Shown piece after piece: positions 35,361-47,127 of a stretch of 64,000 bases of DNA (its first letter is position 1; every line of letters begins with the position of its first letter). Source of the stretch: Mycobacterium parmense (lineage in GTDB: Bacteria; Actinomycetota; Actinomycetes; Mycobacteriales; Mycobacteriaceae); contig NZ_AP022614.1 in NCBI RefSeq assembly GCF_010730575.1, positions 4,588,001 to 4,652,000 of the forward strand, read 5' to 3'. Below the pieces are notes generated by a model. That model saw only the letters and a program-made list of their open reading frames with translations. It had not been told where the DNA came from and did not search any database. A program made the position numbers and the translations under genes.

Positions 35361-36989
35361 CTAGTAGCCGGGGCCGATCGCCTCGCTGGGCATGTCGCTC
35401 GGACGCGCCCGGCTGGGCGCCGAATTGCTGACCCCGGCCAGTTTCAGCGGCCTCGCCAGCTGGGTGGGCGCCGCCCGCCCGCGCAGCTCGACGACCTCGC
35501 CGACATCCCAGCACAGCGCCTCGGCGTCCAGGGCGCCGCTGACGGCGATCGCCGACGCCAGCACGTGGCCGCTCTCGAGTTTGGCCAGTTCGGTCAGCCG
35601 GGCGGCCTCGTTGACCGGGTCGCCGATCACGGTGTACTCGAACCGGGCCTGCGCGCCGATATGCCCGGCGATGGCCCTGCCCGACGACACCCCGATGCCG
35701 AACTCCGCGGAACCGATCACCGGGAGCAGCTCGTCGTGCAGCTCACGGGCCGCGGCCAGCGCACCGCCTGAGGAGTCGGGGTGCTCGATCGGCGCGCCGA
35801 AGATGGCCAGCGCGGCGTCGCCCTGGAACTTGTTGACGAAGCCGCCGTGCTTGCCGACGGTGTCCACCACCACCCGGAAGAATTCGTTGAGCAGGTGGAC
35901 GACCTCGGCGGGCGGCCGCGTGGCGGCAAGCTTGGTGGACCCCACCAGGTCGACGAACAGCACCGCCACGTCGCGCTCCTGCCCGCCCAGCTCGGTGCCG
36001 CGCTCGAGGGCGCGGCGGGCCACGTCCTCGCCGACGTAGCGGCCGAACAGGTCGCGCAGCCGCTGCCGCTCGGACAGGTCACGCACCATGTCGTTGAAGC
36101 CGGCCTGCAGCAGCCCCAGCTCGCTGGCGTCGTAGATCTGCATGTGCGCGTTGTAGTTACCGCGCTGCACCTCCGACAGGGCCCAGCGCAGCTGGCGCAG
36201 CGGGTCGGCGATCGACATGGCCACCAGCAGCGTGCTGACGAAACCGATGCCCAGCGCCGCCACCGCCAGCAGCAGGATGGGGGTGAACAGCTTTTCGGGG
36301 GTGGCGTGCAGCAGTGACGCCTTGTCGGCCACCACCGCCAGCACGATCGCCAGCACCGGCACGGCGGTGGACAGCATCCAGGTCAGCATCTGGCGCAGGA
36401 TCACGCCGGGTGCCTGGACGTTCTCGGGCACGCCGCTGCGCAGGGCGGCCACCGCCACCGGCCGGAGCACGCGCTCGGACTGCAGGTAGCCGATGATCGC
36501 GGTGGCGGCCGCGCCCAGGCCGGTGGCGACGGCCACGACGGGCGCGGCGAACCTGGCCACCGACCAGCTCGCGATGATGAACACCACGCCACCAATGGCC
36601 CAGGCCACCATGCTGGTGAGGGTCCGGTAGAAGGGCATCCGCAGCGCGCGGCTGCGGGCCAGCTCGGTGGCGGCCGGGTCGGCGTCGGCCAGCAGGATGT
36701 CGCGCCGCTGCCAGCGGAAGACCGGCATCAGCAGCTTGAGGCTGACGGCCCAGCCGGCCAGGACCAGGACCACCAACGACAATCCGAAGATCGCCAGGTT
36801 CAGCGCAGGCAGGTCCTGAAGCTGGATGCGGTCCTCGGGGGGCAGGGCGTAGCGCAGGAAACCGAGCACGAACAGCGCGCCGATGATGTCGGCCTGCAGC
36901 ATGCTCAGCGAGAACAGCGGCCACGGGGTGCGCACCACCCAGCGGACGAATGCGCTGATCCGCCCGGGAAGTGATGCCGTTGTTGCCAC
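35361..36989 (-). CDS. Membrane class III adenylyl cyclase with HAMP domain (Rv3645-like)
   Basis: cAMP-producing enzyme of 542 residues (549 in M. tuberculosis Rv3645, the dominant cyclase linked to fatty-acid stress and drug tolerance). Six hydrophobic helices lie in residues 15-265, then HAMP (ADPLRQLRWALSEVQRGNYNAHMQ), a linker RQRLRDLFGRYVGEDVARRAL, and the cyclase homology domain with metal site VAVLFVDLVGSTK, FQGDAALAIFGAP, and the Asn/Arg transition-state pair in VIGDPVNEAARL. It probably couples membrane lipid status to cAMP, which in mycobacteria feeds CRP and the protein acetyltransferase acting on Acs. Confidence 0.95.
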   Translation of the reverse strand: MATTASLPGRISAFVRWVVRTPWPLFSLSMLQADIIGALFVLGFLRYALPPEDRIQLQDLPALNLAIFGLSLVVLVLAGWAVSLKLLMPVFRWQRRDILLADADPAATELARSRALRMPFYRTLTSMVAWAIGGVVFIIASWSVARFAAPVVAVATGLGAAATAIIGYLQSERVLRPVAVAALRSGVPENVQAPGVILRQMLTWMLSTAVPVLAIVLAVVADKASLLHATPEKLFTPILLLAVAALGIGFVSTLLVAMSIADPLRQLRWALSEVQRGNYNAHMQIYDASELGLLQAGFNDMVRDLSERQRLRDLFGRYVGEDVARRALERGTELGGQERDVAVLFVDLVGSTKLAATRPPAEVVHLLNEFFRVVVDTVGKHGGFVNKFQGDAALAIFGAPIEHPDSSGGALAAARELHDELLPVIGSAEFGIGVSSGRAIAGHIGAQARFEYTVIGDPVNEAARLTELAKLESGHVLASAIAVSGALDAEALCWDVGEVVELRGRAAPTQLARPLKLAGVSNSAPSRARPSDMPSEAIGPGY

Positions 36990-37001
36990 GATCCCACCGT
37001 A
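36990..37001 (-). promoter_or_regulatory. -10 box of the adenylyl cyclase gene
   Basis: TACGGT at 37001-36996 on the minus strand, six bases before GTG 36989, with no ribosome-binding site: a leaderless arrangement. Confidence 0.5.
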
Positions 37002-37144
37002 TCGGTCACCACAGACTTGTCGGCAATTCAGAAGTATCTCGGCAAGTCGCCGAAAAAGGCCGAAATGGGCCGATTTGTAACGAAACTGTCGCGGCGAGGT
37101 GGCCGATCGGTATCGGTCGGTAATCGTTACTAGTGTTGCCGGTG

Positions 37145-38362
37145 ATGTCCGGAGTATTTACGCGGCTGGTAGGCCAGGAGGCCGTCACCGCCGAGTTGCT
37201 GGCCGCCGCCAGAGCCGCCCGCGGTGACGTGGTTCACAGCGGCGGCGGAGCCGGGACTATGACACATGCGTGGCTGATCACCGGCCCGCCGGGTTCCGGG
37301 CGCTCTGTGGCCGCGTTGTGCTTCGCGGCCGCGCTGCAGTGCACGTCTTCCGTCGAAGACGGCGGCCCGGGGTGCGGCCGGTGCCGGGCGTGCACGACGA
37401 CCCTGGCGGGCACCCACGCCGACGTGCGCCGGGTGATCCCCGAGGGCCTGTCCATCGGCGTCGACGAGATGCGCGCGATCGTGCAGATCGCCTCGCGCCG
37501 GCCCAGCACCGGTCACCGGCAGATCGTGGTCGTCGAAGACGCCGACCGGCTGACCGAAGGCGCGGCCAACGCGCTGCTCAAGGTCGTCGAGGAACCGCCG
37601 CCGTCGACGGTTTTCCTGCTGTGCGCCCCGTCGGTGGACCCCGAGGACATCGCCGTCACGCTGCGGTCGCGGTGCCGGCACGTCGCGCTGGTGACGCCGT
37701 CGACCGAGGCGATCGCGGGCGTGCTGGTCGACAGCGACGGCCTGCCCCCCGACACGGCGACCTGGGCGGCGTCGGTCAGCGGCGGCCACGTGGGGCGGGC
37801 GCGCCGGCTGGCCACCGACCCCGAGGCCCGGGAGCGGCGCGAGCGGGCGCTGGCGCTGGTGCGCGACGCGGCCACCCCGTCGCGGGCCTACGCCGCCGCC
37901 GAGGAGTTGGTGGCCGCGGCCGAGGCCGAGGCGGTGGTGCTGACCGCCGACCGGGCCGAGGCCGAGACCGAGGAGTTGCGCACGGCGCTGGGGGCTGGGG
38001 GCACCGGCAAGGGCACGGCGGGCGCGATGCGTGGCGCCGCGGGCGCGATGAAAGATCTGGAGCGGCGCCAGAAGTCGCGTCATACCCGGGCCTCGCGTGA
38101 TGCGCTGGACCGCGCGCTGATCGACCTGGCCACCTACTTCCGTGACGCGCTGCTGTTGTCGGCGCACGCCGGCGGGATACGGGCCAACCATCCCGACATG
38201 ACCGAGCGCATCGCGTCGCTGGCCGCCCACGCCACGCCCGAGCGGCTGTTGCGGTGCATCGAGGCCGTCCTGGACTGCCGCGAGGCGCTGGCGGTCAACG
38301 TCAAGCCCAAGTTCGCCGTCGACGCGATGGTCGCCACCATCGGTGGCGAACTGCGCGATTGA
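37145..38362 (+). CDS. DNA polymerase III delta' subunit (clamp loader; Rv3644c-like)
   Basis: A 405-residue AAA+ protein of the clamp loader (401 in M. tuberculosis, often annotated DNA polymerase or HolB). The Walker A position reads GPPGSGRS with arginine (R53) instead of lysine, as expected for the non-hydrolysing delta' subunit. A zinc-binding set of cysteines lies in CGRCRACTTTLAG. Sensor/arginine-finger motif SRC appears as LRSRCRHVALV. The C-terminal helical domain follows a lysine/glycine linker. ATG 37145 gives the M. tuberculosis-like N-terminus MSGVFTRLVGQEAV; GTG 37133 is an upstream alternative. It is followed by tRNA-Thr. Confidence 0.92.
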   Translation: MSGVFTRLVGQEAVTAELLAAARAARGDVVHSGGGAGTMTHAWLITGPPGSGRSVAALCFAAALQCTSSVEDGGPGCGRCRACTTTLAGTHADVRRVIPEGLSIGVDEMRAIVQIASRRPSTGHRQIVVVEDADRLTEGAANALLKVVEEPPPSTVFLLCAPSVDPEDIAVTLRSRCRHVALVTPSTEAIAGVLVDSDGLPPDTATWAASVSGGHVGRARRLATDPEARERRERALALVRDAATPSRAYAAAEELVAAAEAEAVVLTADRAEAETEELRTALGAGGTGKGTAGAMRGAAGAMKDLERRQKSRHTRASRDALDRALIDLATYFRDALLLSAHAGGIRANHPDMTERIASLAAHATPERLLRCIEAVLDCREALAVNVKPKFAVDAMVATIGGELRD

Positions 38363-38373
38363 TTCGATGCGAC

Positions 38374-38403
38374 TTGGGACGGCCGGCCCGGCTGCCGTAG
38401 ACT
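38374..38403 (+). promoter_or_regulatory. Promoter of tRNA-Thr
   Basis: -35 TTGGGA at 38374-38379, 18-bp spacer, -10 TAGACT at 38398-38403, about 23 bp before the mature tRNA 5' end. Fits a primary sigma factor promoter. Confidence 0.6.
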
Positions 38404-38426
38404 CGTGCCGCCCGGCGAGAGGGTGT

Positions 38427-38502
38427 GCCGCCTTAGCTCAGTCGGTAGAGCGATTCACTCGTAATGAATAGGTCGGGGGTTCGATTCCCCCAGGCGGCTC
38501 CA
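38427..38502 (+). tRNA. tRNA-Thr (anticodon CGT)
   Basis: Full cloverleaf. Acceptor GCCGCCT pairs with AGGCGGC, D arm GCTC/GAGC, anticodon stem ATTCA/TGAAT with loop CTCGTAA (anticodon CGT at 38460-38462, reading ACG), T arm GGGGG-TTCGATT-CCCCC, discriminator T and an encoded CCA at 38500-38502. A PE_PGRS gene follows about 70 bp later, in a slot where M. tuberculosis carries other genes, so the tRNA borders a variable segment. Confidence 0.98.
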
Positions 38503-38570
38503 CCAACCAGCGGGTATGGTCCCGAATGAATCTGTCTTTGCGGCAGGCGGGGTTCATCAGGGGGTGGCCG

Positions 38571-40061
38571 ATGTCGTTCGTGATCGCGGTCCCCGAGGCG
38601 CTGGCGGTAGCGGCCTCGGATGTCGAAGGTATCGGTTGGAGCCTGAGCGCGGCCAACGCGGCCGCCTCGGGCCCGACGACCGGGCTCCCGGCCGCGGGCG
38701 CCGACGAGGTGTCGGCGGCCGTCGCGTCGGTCTTCTCCCGGCAGGGTCAGGAATTCCAGGCGCTGACCTCCCGCGCGGCGGCCTTCCACGCGCAATTCGT
38801 GCAGAACCTGAACGCGATCGGCGCCGCGTACGCCGGCGTCGAGGCCGCCAACGCGTCTCCGCTGCAGGAACTGCTCGACGCGATCAACGCGCCGACCATG
38901 ACGCTGCTGGGGCGCCCGCTGATCGGCAACGGCGCCAACGGCGCAACCGTCGGGGGCGTGGGCCAGAGCGGCGCGCCGGGCGGCCTGCTGTTCGGCAACG
39001 GCGGGGCGGGCGGCAACAGCACCGCAGCCGGGGTCGCCGGCGGAAACGGCGGGGCGGCCGGACTGTTCGGCACGGGTGGCGCCGGCGGTGCCGGCGGCGC
39101 CGCCACCGGGCCCGGCGGCATCGGGGGAGCCGGGGGCGCCGGCGGCCCGGGCGGATTCTTCGGTGCCGGCGGTGTCGGTGGCACGGGCGGCTACGGCCTG
39201 GCGCAAGGCGGCCCGGGTGGCGCCGGCGGCGCGGGCGGGCTCTTCGGTTTCGGCGGCCCGGACGTCGTCTCCGGCGGCGCGGGCGGCACCGGGGGCGCCT
39301 CCGGGGGGATCGGCGGTGCCGGCGGCGCGGGCGGCAACGGCGGGCTCGTCTTCGGCTCCGCGGGAACCGGCGGCACGGGCGGCGAGGGCGGCGCCCTCGG
39401 CGGCACGGGTGGCGCCGGCGGCTCGGCCGGGGCGTGGGGAGATGGCGGCGCCGGAGGCACCGGTGGCGTCGGCGCGTCCGGTGCGGGCGGCGCGGGCGGT
39501 GCGGGCGGCAACGGCGGAAGCTTCGAGGGGCTCGGCGGCAACGGCGGGACGGGCGGGACGGGCGTCGCGGGCAACGGCGGCGCCGGCGGCGTGGGCGGTG
39601 ACTCCGTCGGGATCTCGGGTAACGGCGGGCTCGGCGGTGCCGGTGGAACGAGCGTCACGGCCCACGGCGGCAACGGCGGGGCCGGCGGCAACGCCGATCC
39701 CTTCATGGGCGCCGGCGGGGGCGGCGGTGTCGGAGGCACCGGCCTGACCGTCGGCGGCAACGGCGGGCGGGCGGCGCCGGGAGCGCCTTCAACGGCTCCG
39801 GCGGCGCGGGCGGTACGGGCGGCTTCGGCCAGACCGGCGGCAACGGCGGCGTCGGAGGCAACGCGGGCGCGATCGGTAACGGCGGCGTGGGCGGCGCCGG
39901 CGGCATCGGTTTGGTGACCGGAGGAAACGGCGGCAATGGCGGCAACGCGTCGGTGATCGGCAACGGCGGCAGCGGCGGGGCCGCCGGAGCCGGCCCCACG
40001 GCGGGCCTACCCGGCGCCGGGGGCGCCGGCGGCCTGTTCGGCGCGCCGGGCGGCACCGGGT

Positions 40062-40069
<8 letters not shown>
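38571..40069 (+). pseudogene. PE_PGRS protein 3, frameshifted near its 3' end
   Basis: PE domain from ATG 38571 ([43 protein letters not shown]), linker [16 protein letters not shown] and a PGRS region. After residue about 398 the frame loses the glycine pattern and ends in an Ala/Arg-rich tail at 39917. In another frame the PGRS pattern resumes at once ([21 protein letters not shown]) and ends at 40069 with GLFGAPGGTGST, a normal PGRS-like end. One added G at the GGG of 39765-39767 joins the two, giving a protein of about 499 residues. This is either a recent loss-of-frame mutation, a phase-variable G run or a sequencing error. The 3' end overlaps the convergent membrane protein gene by eight bases. 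Confidence 0.85.
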
Positions 40070-42795
<2,726 letters not shown>

Positions 42796-42806
42796 GGACC
42801 GACGAC

Positions 42807-43175
42807 TTACTCGAATTTCATTGTGCCCGAGCTTATTTCGGCCTCGGGCGGTTGCGCGCCCTCGAGCGCGACCGCCCGCGCCAGGCGCGCGTAGCGCAAC
42901 TCCAGGTCCTTGAACCGCAGGTAGGTGCTCAGCGTGGTGAAGCAGAACGCCATGATCAGCGCGTAGAGCATCAGGTCGGTGCCGCGGCCGATCCCGAACC
43001 AGTGCGCGACCACCGTGGTGTCGTGTGGCCGCAGCACGGCGTAGATGCCGCCGAGCACGAACACGACATATCCGACCTTGACCCAGGCCCGCGACCGCGC
43101 GTTGCGGCGCGACCGCAGCAGGTAGACCAGCAGCGTGATGATCGAGGCGATCAGCAGCACCTGGATCCAGTTCAT
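42807..43175 (-). CDS. DUF2304 membrane protein (Rv3632-like)
   Basis: A 122-residue protein with three predicted helices (VLLIASIITLLVYLL, VGYVVFVLGGIYAVL, MLYALIMAFCFTTLSTY) and a charged C-terminus (FKDLELRYARLARAVAL). In M. tuberculosis Rv3632 lies with ppgS and has been reported to boost PpgS activity, probably by holding the enzyme at the membrane. The start ATG 43175 overlaps the ppgS stop by four bases, so translation is coupled and equimolar expression is likely. Confidence 0.85.
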   Translation of the reverse strand: MNWIQVLLIASIITLLVYLLRSRRNARSRAWVKVGYVVFVLGGIYAVLRPHDTTVVAHWFGIGRGTDLMLYALIMAFCFTTLSTYLRFKDLELRYARLARAVALEGAQPPEAEISSGTMKFE

Positions 43176-43879
43176 CGGGAAGTCCTCCCTCGCAGTAACC
43201 CGTCGAAGATGATGTTCACGCCGTTGAGCAGCGGCTGCCCCTTGGACTTGGAGTACTCGGTGTAGAGCACGTCGACGGGTTGTTCGGCCACCCGCCAATG
43301 GTTTTCGTCGACCAGCATGATGAATTCGTTGGCGTGGCTCATGCCGCTCATCGTGATGTTCAGCCCGTCGGCGACCTTCTTGTTGAACACCCGCAAGCCG
43401 TTGTTGGTGTCGGTCAGCCCGAGCCGGCGGCCGCGCCGGCTCAGCCGCGCGGCGGTCTGCAGCACGATTTGCTTGACGAACGGGGGCCGGCTGCCCTCGG
43501 GTGCCCCGAAGCGGGTCCCGATGACGACGTCGACGTCACCCGCGGCGAGCCGGTCGATCATCGCGGCGACGTCCTTGACGCGGTGCTGGCCGTCGGCGTC
43601 GAACGTTGCGAACACCTGCGCGCCGGGTTGCTTGCGCGCGTACTCGACGCCGGTCTGGATCGCCGCGCCCTGCCCCAGGTTGACCGGGTGGCGCACCAGG
43701 TGCGCGCCCGCCCGCCTGGCGATCTCCCCGGTGCCGTCGGTGCTGCCGTCGTCCACGCACACGACGTTGTCGAAGACCGCGCGCACATCGGCGATCACCT
43801 CGCCGATGACGGCGGCTTCGTTGAAGGCGGGGATGACGATCCAGACGTCGTGCATACCGGTGTTCGTTTTCGGAGCCAT
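43172..43879 (-). CDS. ppgS: Polyprenyl-phospho-N-acetylgalactosaminyl synthase
   Basis: GT2-family glycosyltransferase of 235 residues that in M. tuberculosis (Rv3631) transfers GalNAc from UDP-GalNAc to decaprenyl phosphate. The product feeds the galactosamine substituent on arabinogalactan. Nucleotide-binding DDGSTDGT starts at D43, the DxD-type metal motif is D94-A-D96 in FDADGQHR, and GTRFGAPEG and DTNNGLRVF are family landmarks. It lacks membrane helices and probably acts at the inner face with the DUF2304 protein. ATG 43879 gives an N-terminus like M. tuberculosis; ATG 43891 and 43855 are alternatives. Confidence 0.92.
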   Translation of the reverse strand: MAPKTNTGMHDVWIVIPAFNEAAVIGEVIADVRAVFDNVVCVDDGSTDGTGEIARRAGAHLVRHPVNLGQGAAIQTGVEYARKQPGAQVFATFDADGQHRVKDVAAMIDRLAAGDVDVVIGTRFGAPEGSRPPFVKQIVLQTAARLSRRGRRLGLTDTNNGLRVFNKKVADGLNITMSGMSHANEFIMLVDENHWRVAEQPVDVLYTEYSKSKGQPLLNGVNIIFDGLLRGRTSR

Positions 43880-43903
43880 TTGTGCCCACAAGGTTAGCCA
43901 GGA

Positions 43904-45154
43904 TCAGCCGGTTAGGCGCCCGGCGCGCGCCAGCGCGACCAGATGGACGCCGATCCCGACCAGCGGGCCCAGCAGCAGCCCCACCACGGTGCGGGTCTGC
44001 AGCGGCAGCGGCAACAGCAGCAGCAGTCCCGACGCCGCCGTCGCCCCCACCCAGCCCAGCGAGTAGGCGCGATGCAGAGCGGCCGCGACCGCGGCCGCAC
44101 CCGTCAGCGTCAGCATGGCGATGGCCACCGCGGCCGCCGTCAGCCACGCCAGCAGCGGGCCGCTCGCGTGGTACTGCGGCCCGAAGCCGACCCGCAGCAG
44201 CCACGGGCCCACCACGCCCGCCGCCAGCACGCCGACCGCGCCGACGCCCCCGATGACGGCCGCCGGGGCCGACAGGGCGCGGACCCGGTCGCTGCGCTCG
44301 TCGACGAAGTGGGCGATCAGGTTGCCCTGCATCGCCGTCAACGGCACCAGCAGCGGCGCCCGGGTCAGCGTCACGGCCAGGATTATCACGCCGCCCTGCG
44401 GCCCGAGCTGGGCGCTGGTCAGCTTCAGCAGCACGGGGAACCCCATCACCAGGATCGCGCTGGCGCCGGCGGCGGTGATCGAATGCGCCGCGCCGCGCAG
44501 GAAGTTCGCCGTGCCGACGAAGGTCTGCCGACGCGCGATGGCGCGCGCCGCGGGCGAGGCCACCAGCATGAGCAGCCACGAGGCGGCGCCGGCCACGGTG
44601 GCCCACAGAAAGCCGACCAGGCCCCAGCCGAGCACGACGGTGGCCGCGGCGACGGCCACCCGCAACACTGCGTCGGTGACCATCAACGCCCCGTAGCGCG
44701 TCCAGTGGTTGGTGCCCGCCAGCATGCCCAGCAGCGTGGCGTGCAGGCAGAACCCGGCCAGCCCGGCGCTGAGCAGCCCGACCGAAAGCCACCGGGCCGA
44801 GACGAACACCCACCCGCCCCACAGCGGCGAGCTGCCGGCGATCGCCACGGCCGCTGCGACGCCGACCAGCGCGGCGACCCGCATGGGGCGTGTCCGCTCC
44901 GCGGGCGGTGGGCCGGCGTACTGCGTGGCGCGGACCTCGCGGGTGGTCTCCTGCAGCAGTCCGTTGGCGGCCCCGGTCACCAGGCCGAACGCGCCCCAGA
45001 ACACCCCGAAGACCGAGAAGCCACCGGGCGCGAGGTCGCGGGCCGCCAGATAGATCACCGCGTAGCCGCACACCGCCGTCACCGCGGTCGCCGTGCCGAC
45101 GCGGGCCACGCTGCCGCGGGCGACCGGCCCCCTCGAGGCTCCGACTTCAGTCAT
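43904..45154 (-). CDS. Polytopic membrane protein, flippase-like (Rv3630-like)
   Basis: A 416-residue membrane protein with about twelve hydrophobic segments and an MATE/Wzx-like layout (431 in M. tuberculosis). Examples are VTAVCGYAVIYLAARDL, LLSAGLAGFCLHATLLGML and a long central loop FVDERSDRVRALS. It sits 24 bp upstream of ppgS in the same direction. By context it may move decaprenyl-phosphate-GalNAc across the membrane, which M. tuberculosis work has not settled. The flippase role is inference from topology and neighbours. Confidence 0.78.
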   Translation of the reverse strand: MTEVGASRGPVARGSVARVGTATAVTAVCGYAVIYLAARDLAPGGFSVFGVFWGAFGLVTGAANGLLQETTREVRATQYAGPPPAERTRPMRVAALVGVAAAVAIAGSSPLWGGWVFVSARWLSVGLLSAGLAGFCLHATLLGMLAGTNHWTRYGALMVTDAVLRVAVAAATVVLGWGLVGFLWATVAGAASWLLMLVASPAARAIARRQTFVGTANFLRGAAHSITAAGASAILVMGFPVLLKLTSAQLGPQGGVIILAVTLTRAPLLVPLTAMQGNLIAHFVDERSDRVRALSAPAAVIGGVGAVGVLAAGVVGPWLLRVGFGPQYHASGPLLAWLTAAAVAIAMLTLTGAAAVAAALHRAYSLGWVGATAASGLLLLLPLPLQTRTVVGLLLGPLVGIGVHLVALARAGRLTG

Positions 45155-45261
45155 CTGCGCAGACCAGTCATAGCCACAATCTGAAAATAGTAAGTGGCCG
45201 GTGCGGTAAATCCCCGGAGCCGCGGGCGTTCGCTAAGGTGGGCGGCTGTCGGGAAGGAGCC

Positions 45262-46350
45262 ATGGCCGCGTTCCGCACCTTCGGGATTTCGCTGGTGGTC
45301 ACCGTGGCGGCCCTGGCCGCCGGGTATGCCCACGGCGGGCTCAAGGACCTGTTTCTGCTGCTGGTGCTCGCCATTCTCGAGGTGTCGCTGTCGTTCGACA
45401 ACGCCATCATCAACGCCGCGATTCTCAAGCAGATGAGCCCGTTCTGGCGGCAGATGTTCTTGACCGTCGGGATTTTGATCGCGGTGTTCGGCATGCGGCT
45501 GGTGTTCCCGCTGCTGCTGGTGTGGGCGACCGCGGGCCTCGATCCCGTGCGCGCGATGGACTTGGCGCTGCACCCGCCGCCGCACGGCGGGCTGGTCTTC
45601 CCCGACGGGTCGCCGAGTTACGAGAAGCTGGTCGCCGCGGCCCACCCGCAGATCGCGGCGTTCGGCGGGACGTTCCTGCTGATGTTGTTCCTGGACTTCG
45701 TGTTTCACGATCGAGACATCAAGTGGCTCAAGTGGATCGAGGTGCCCTTCGCCCGCATCGGGCGCCTCGGCCAGGTGCCGGTGGCGGTTGCGTGCGTCAC
45801 CCTGGTGCTGGCCGGCGCGTGCCTGACGCGCTCCGGTGACGAGCGCGCGACCGTGCTCACCGCGGGCCTGCTCGGACTGGTCTCCTACCTGGTGGTCAAC
45901 GGCCTGAGCCGGGCCTTTCGCCCGCCCGACCTCGAGGCGGCCCAGGCCGGCCGGACCGGGGTGACGGGCAGGGCCGGCCTGGGGCTGTTCGTCTACCTCG
46001 AGGTCCTCGACGCCGCCTTCTCGTTCGACGGGGTCACCGGCGCCTTTGCCATCACGTCCGATCCCATCGTGATCGCGCTGGGTCTGGGCCTGGTGGGTTC
46101 GATGTTCGTCCGGTCGATCACGATCTTCCTGGTGCAACAGGAGGCGCTGGACCGCTACGTCTACCTCGAGCACGGCGCGCACTGGGCGATCGGGGTGCTG
46201 TCGGTGATCATGCTGGGATCGATCGACCCGAGATTCCAGGTGCCCGAGGCGGTCACCGCGTCGGTGGGCGTGGTCTTCATCGGCGCCGCGCTGGGCTGGA
46301 GCGTGTTGCGCAACCGGCGCCACGCCCGCGCACAGGGCGCCCGAACCTAG
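45262..46350 (+). CDS. TerC/DUF475-like integral membrane protein (Rv3629c-like)
   Basis: A 362-residue membrane protein (365 in M. tuberculosis) with about nine helices. It has the TerC-type acidic intramembrane motifs EVSLSFDNAIINAAIL near residue 45 and the mirrored EVLDAAFSFDGVTGAFAI near 250, suggesting an internal duplication and metal ion transport, often manganese in this superfamily. A strong GGAAGGAG ribosome-binding site at 45252-45259 precedes ATG 45262. A TAAGGT box near 45234 may be its -10 element. It is divergent from the flippase-like gene. Confidence 0.86.
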   Translation: MAAFRTFGISLVVTVAALAAGYAHGGLKDLFLLLVLAILEVSLSFDNAIINAAILKQMSPFWRQMFLTVGILIAVFGMRLVFPLLLVWATAGLDPVRAMDLALHPPPHGGLVFPDGSPSYEKLVAAAHPQIAAFGGTFLLMLFLDFVFHDRDIKWLKWIEVPFARIGRLGQVPVAVACVTLVLAGACLTRSGDERATVLTAGLLGLVSYLVVNGLSRAFRPPDLEAAQAGRTGVTGRAGLGLFVYLEVLDAAFSFDGVTGAFAITSDPIVIALGLGLVGSMFVRSITIFLVQQEALDRYVYLEHGAHWAIGVLSVIMLGSIDPRFQVPEAVTASVGVVFIGAALGWSVLRNRRHARAQGART

Positions 46351-47039
46351 GCCTCGATCTGGCCCGCGATGCGCCGTTCGATGGCCGCCCGCGCCCGGGG
46401 CGGCAGCACGATCAGTCCGTCGATTTCCCGGCCAGCGCGCGTGTAGGCGTTCTGCCGCTCGTCGCGCGTCGCCGCCTCGTCGGTGGCCAGGTCGAGCAGG
46501 TGCCGGGCGCGTGCCAGGCGCTGCTGGTCATCCGCGGAGAAGTCGCTGCGACGGCGGCGGACCGCCTCGGCCTCGGCGATCTCGAACGCGGAGACGTACT
46601 CGTGGACCGCGTCGCGGTACTCGAGTTGCGCGTCGCGGTCGCCGACGAGGTCGTCGGGCCGTTCCGGGCGCAGCAGGTCAGCGCGTCGCATCGCGCGGTG
46701 GAACGCGATGGTCAGCGGCTCGCGCATGTCGGTCATCATCGGGAAGTCCAGCAGCTTCGCGACGTCGACCTCGTAGTCCAACCATCGGGCGTCGGTCGCG
46801 GCGTGGGTCTGCGCGGTCTTTACGAGTTCCCTGCGGACGCCTTCGGCGTCGGCGTTCGCCCGGCCGGAGGCCTGCGCCACGGCGATCTTGGCCTGCTGCT
46901 TGAGCCGGTAGCGCTCCATGCGACGCTCGGCCCGGCGCTCGTTCGCGGCGGCGATCGCCCGGACCGTCCCGCCGATGGCACCGCCCAGCGGGAAGATCAG
47001 CCACCAGAAGCTGGCGGCGAAATGCAGCGCCGGGGTCAC
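46347..47039 (-). CDS. Uncharacterised coiled-coil membrane protein
   Basis: A 230-residue protein I do not recognise; H37Rv has no gene here between Rv3629c and ppa. One N-terminal helix (ALHFAASFWWLIFPLGGAIGG) is followed by a long charged helix (NERRAERRMERYRLKQQAKIA), an acidic middle section (WLDYEVDVAKLLDFPMMTDMREPL) and a heptad-like C-terminal helix (ARARHLLDLATDEAATRDERQNAY). It ends on the convergent side of the TerC-like gene with a four-base overlap. The GTG start has no strong ribosome-binding site, and a perfect hairpin lies just upstream, between it and ppa. Function unknown. Confidence 0.7.
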   Translation of the reverse strand: MTPALHFAASFWWLIFPLGGAIGGTVRAIAAANERRAERRMERYRLKQQAKIAVAQASGRANADAEGVRRELVKTAQTHAATDARWLDYEVDVAKLLDFPMMTDMREPLTIAFHRAMRRADLLRPERPDDLVGDRDAQLEYRDAVHEYVSAFEIAEAEAVRRRRSDFSADDQQRLARARHLLDLATDEAATRDERQNAYTRAGREIDGLIVLPPRARAAIERRIAGQIEA

Positions 47040-47068
47040 ATCGCCAGGATGCCACCGCGAATCGTCGC

Positions 47069-47095
47069 GCGGGTTACGCCAAAGGCGTAACCCGC
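47069..47095 (-). terminator. Perfect hairpin downstream of ppa
   Basis: GCGGGTTACGCC (47069-47080) and GGCGTAACCCGC (47084-47095) form a perfect 12-bp stem with a three-base loop. It lies 33 bp past the ppa stop and 30 bp before the next minus-strand start. On the minus strand no T tract follows; on the + strand CTTTT follows. A U-less terminator or mRNA-processing hairpin is likely. Confidence 0.6.
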
Positions 47096-47127
47096 TACGG
47101 CTTTTCCGGAGGGCTGGTGTCCGGAGG

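Noticed and set aside
37133..37144. Upstream GTG start for the delta' subunit
   Set aside because: It would add four residues not seen in the M. tuberculosis protein; ATG 37145 gives the conserved MSGVF start.
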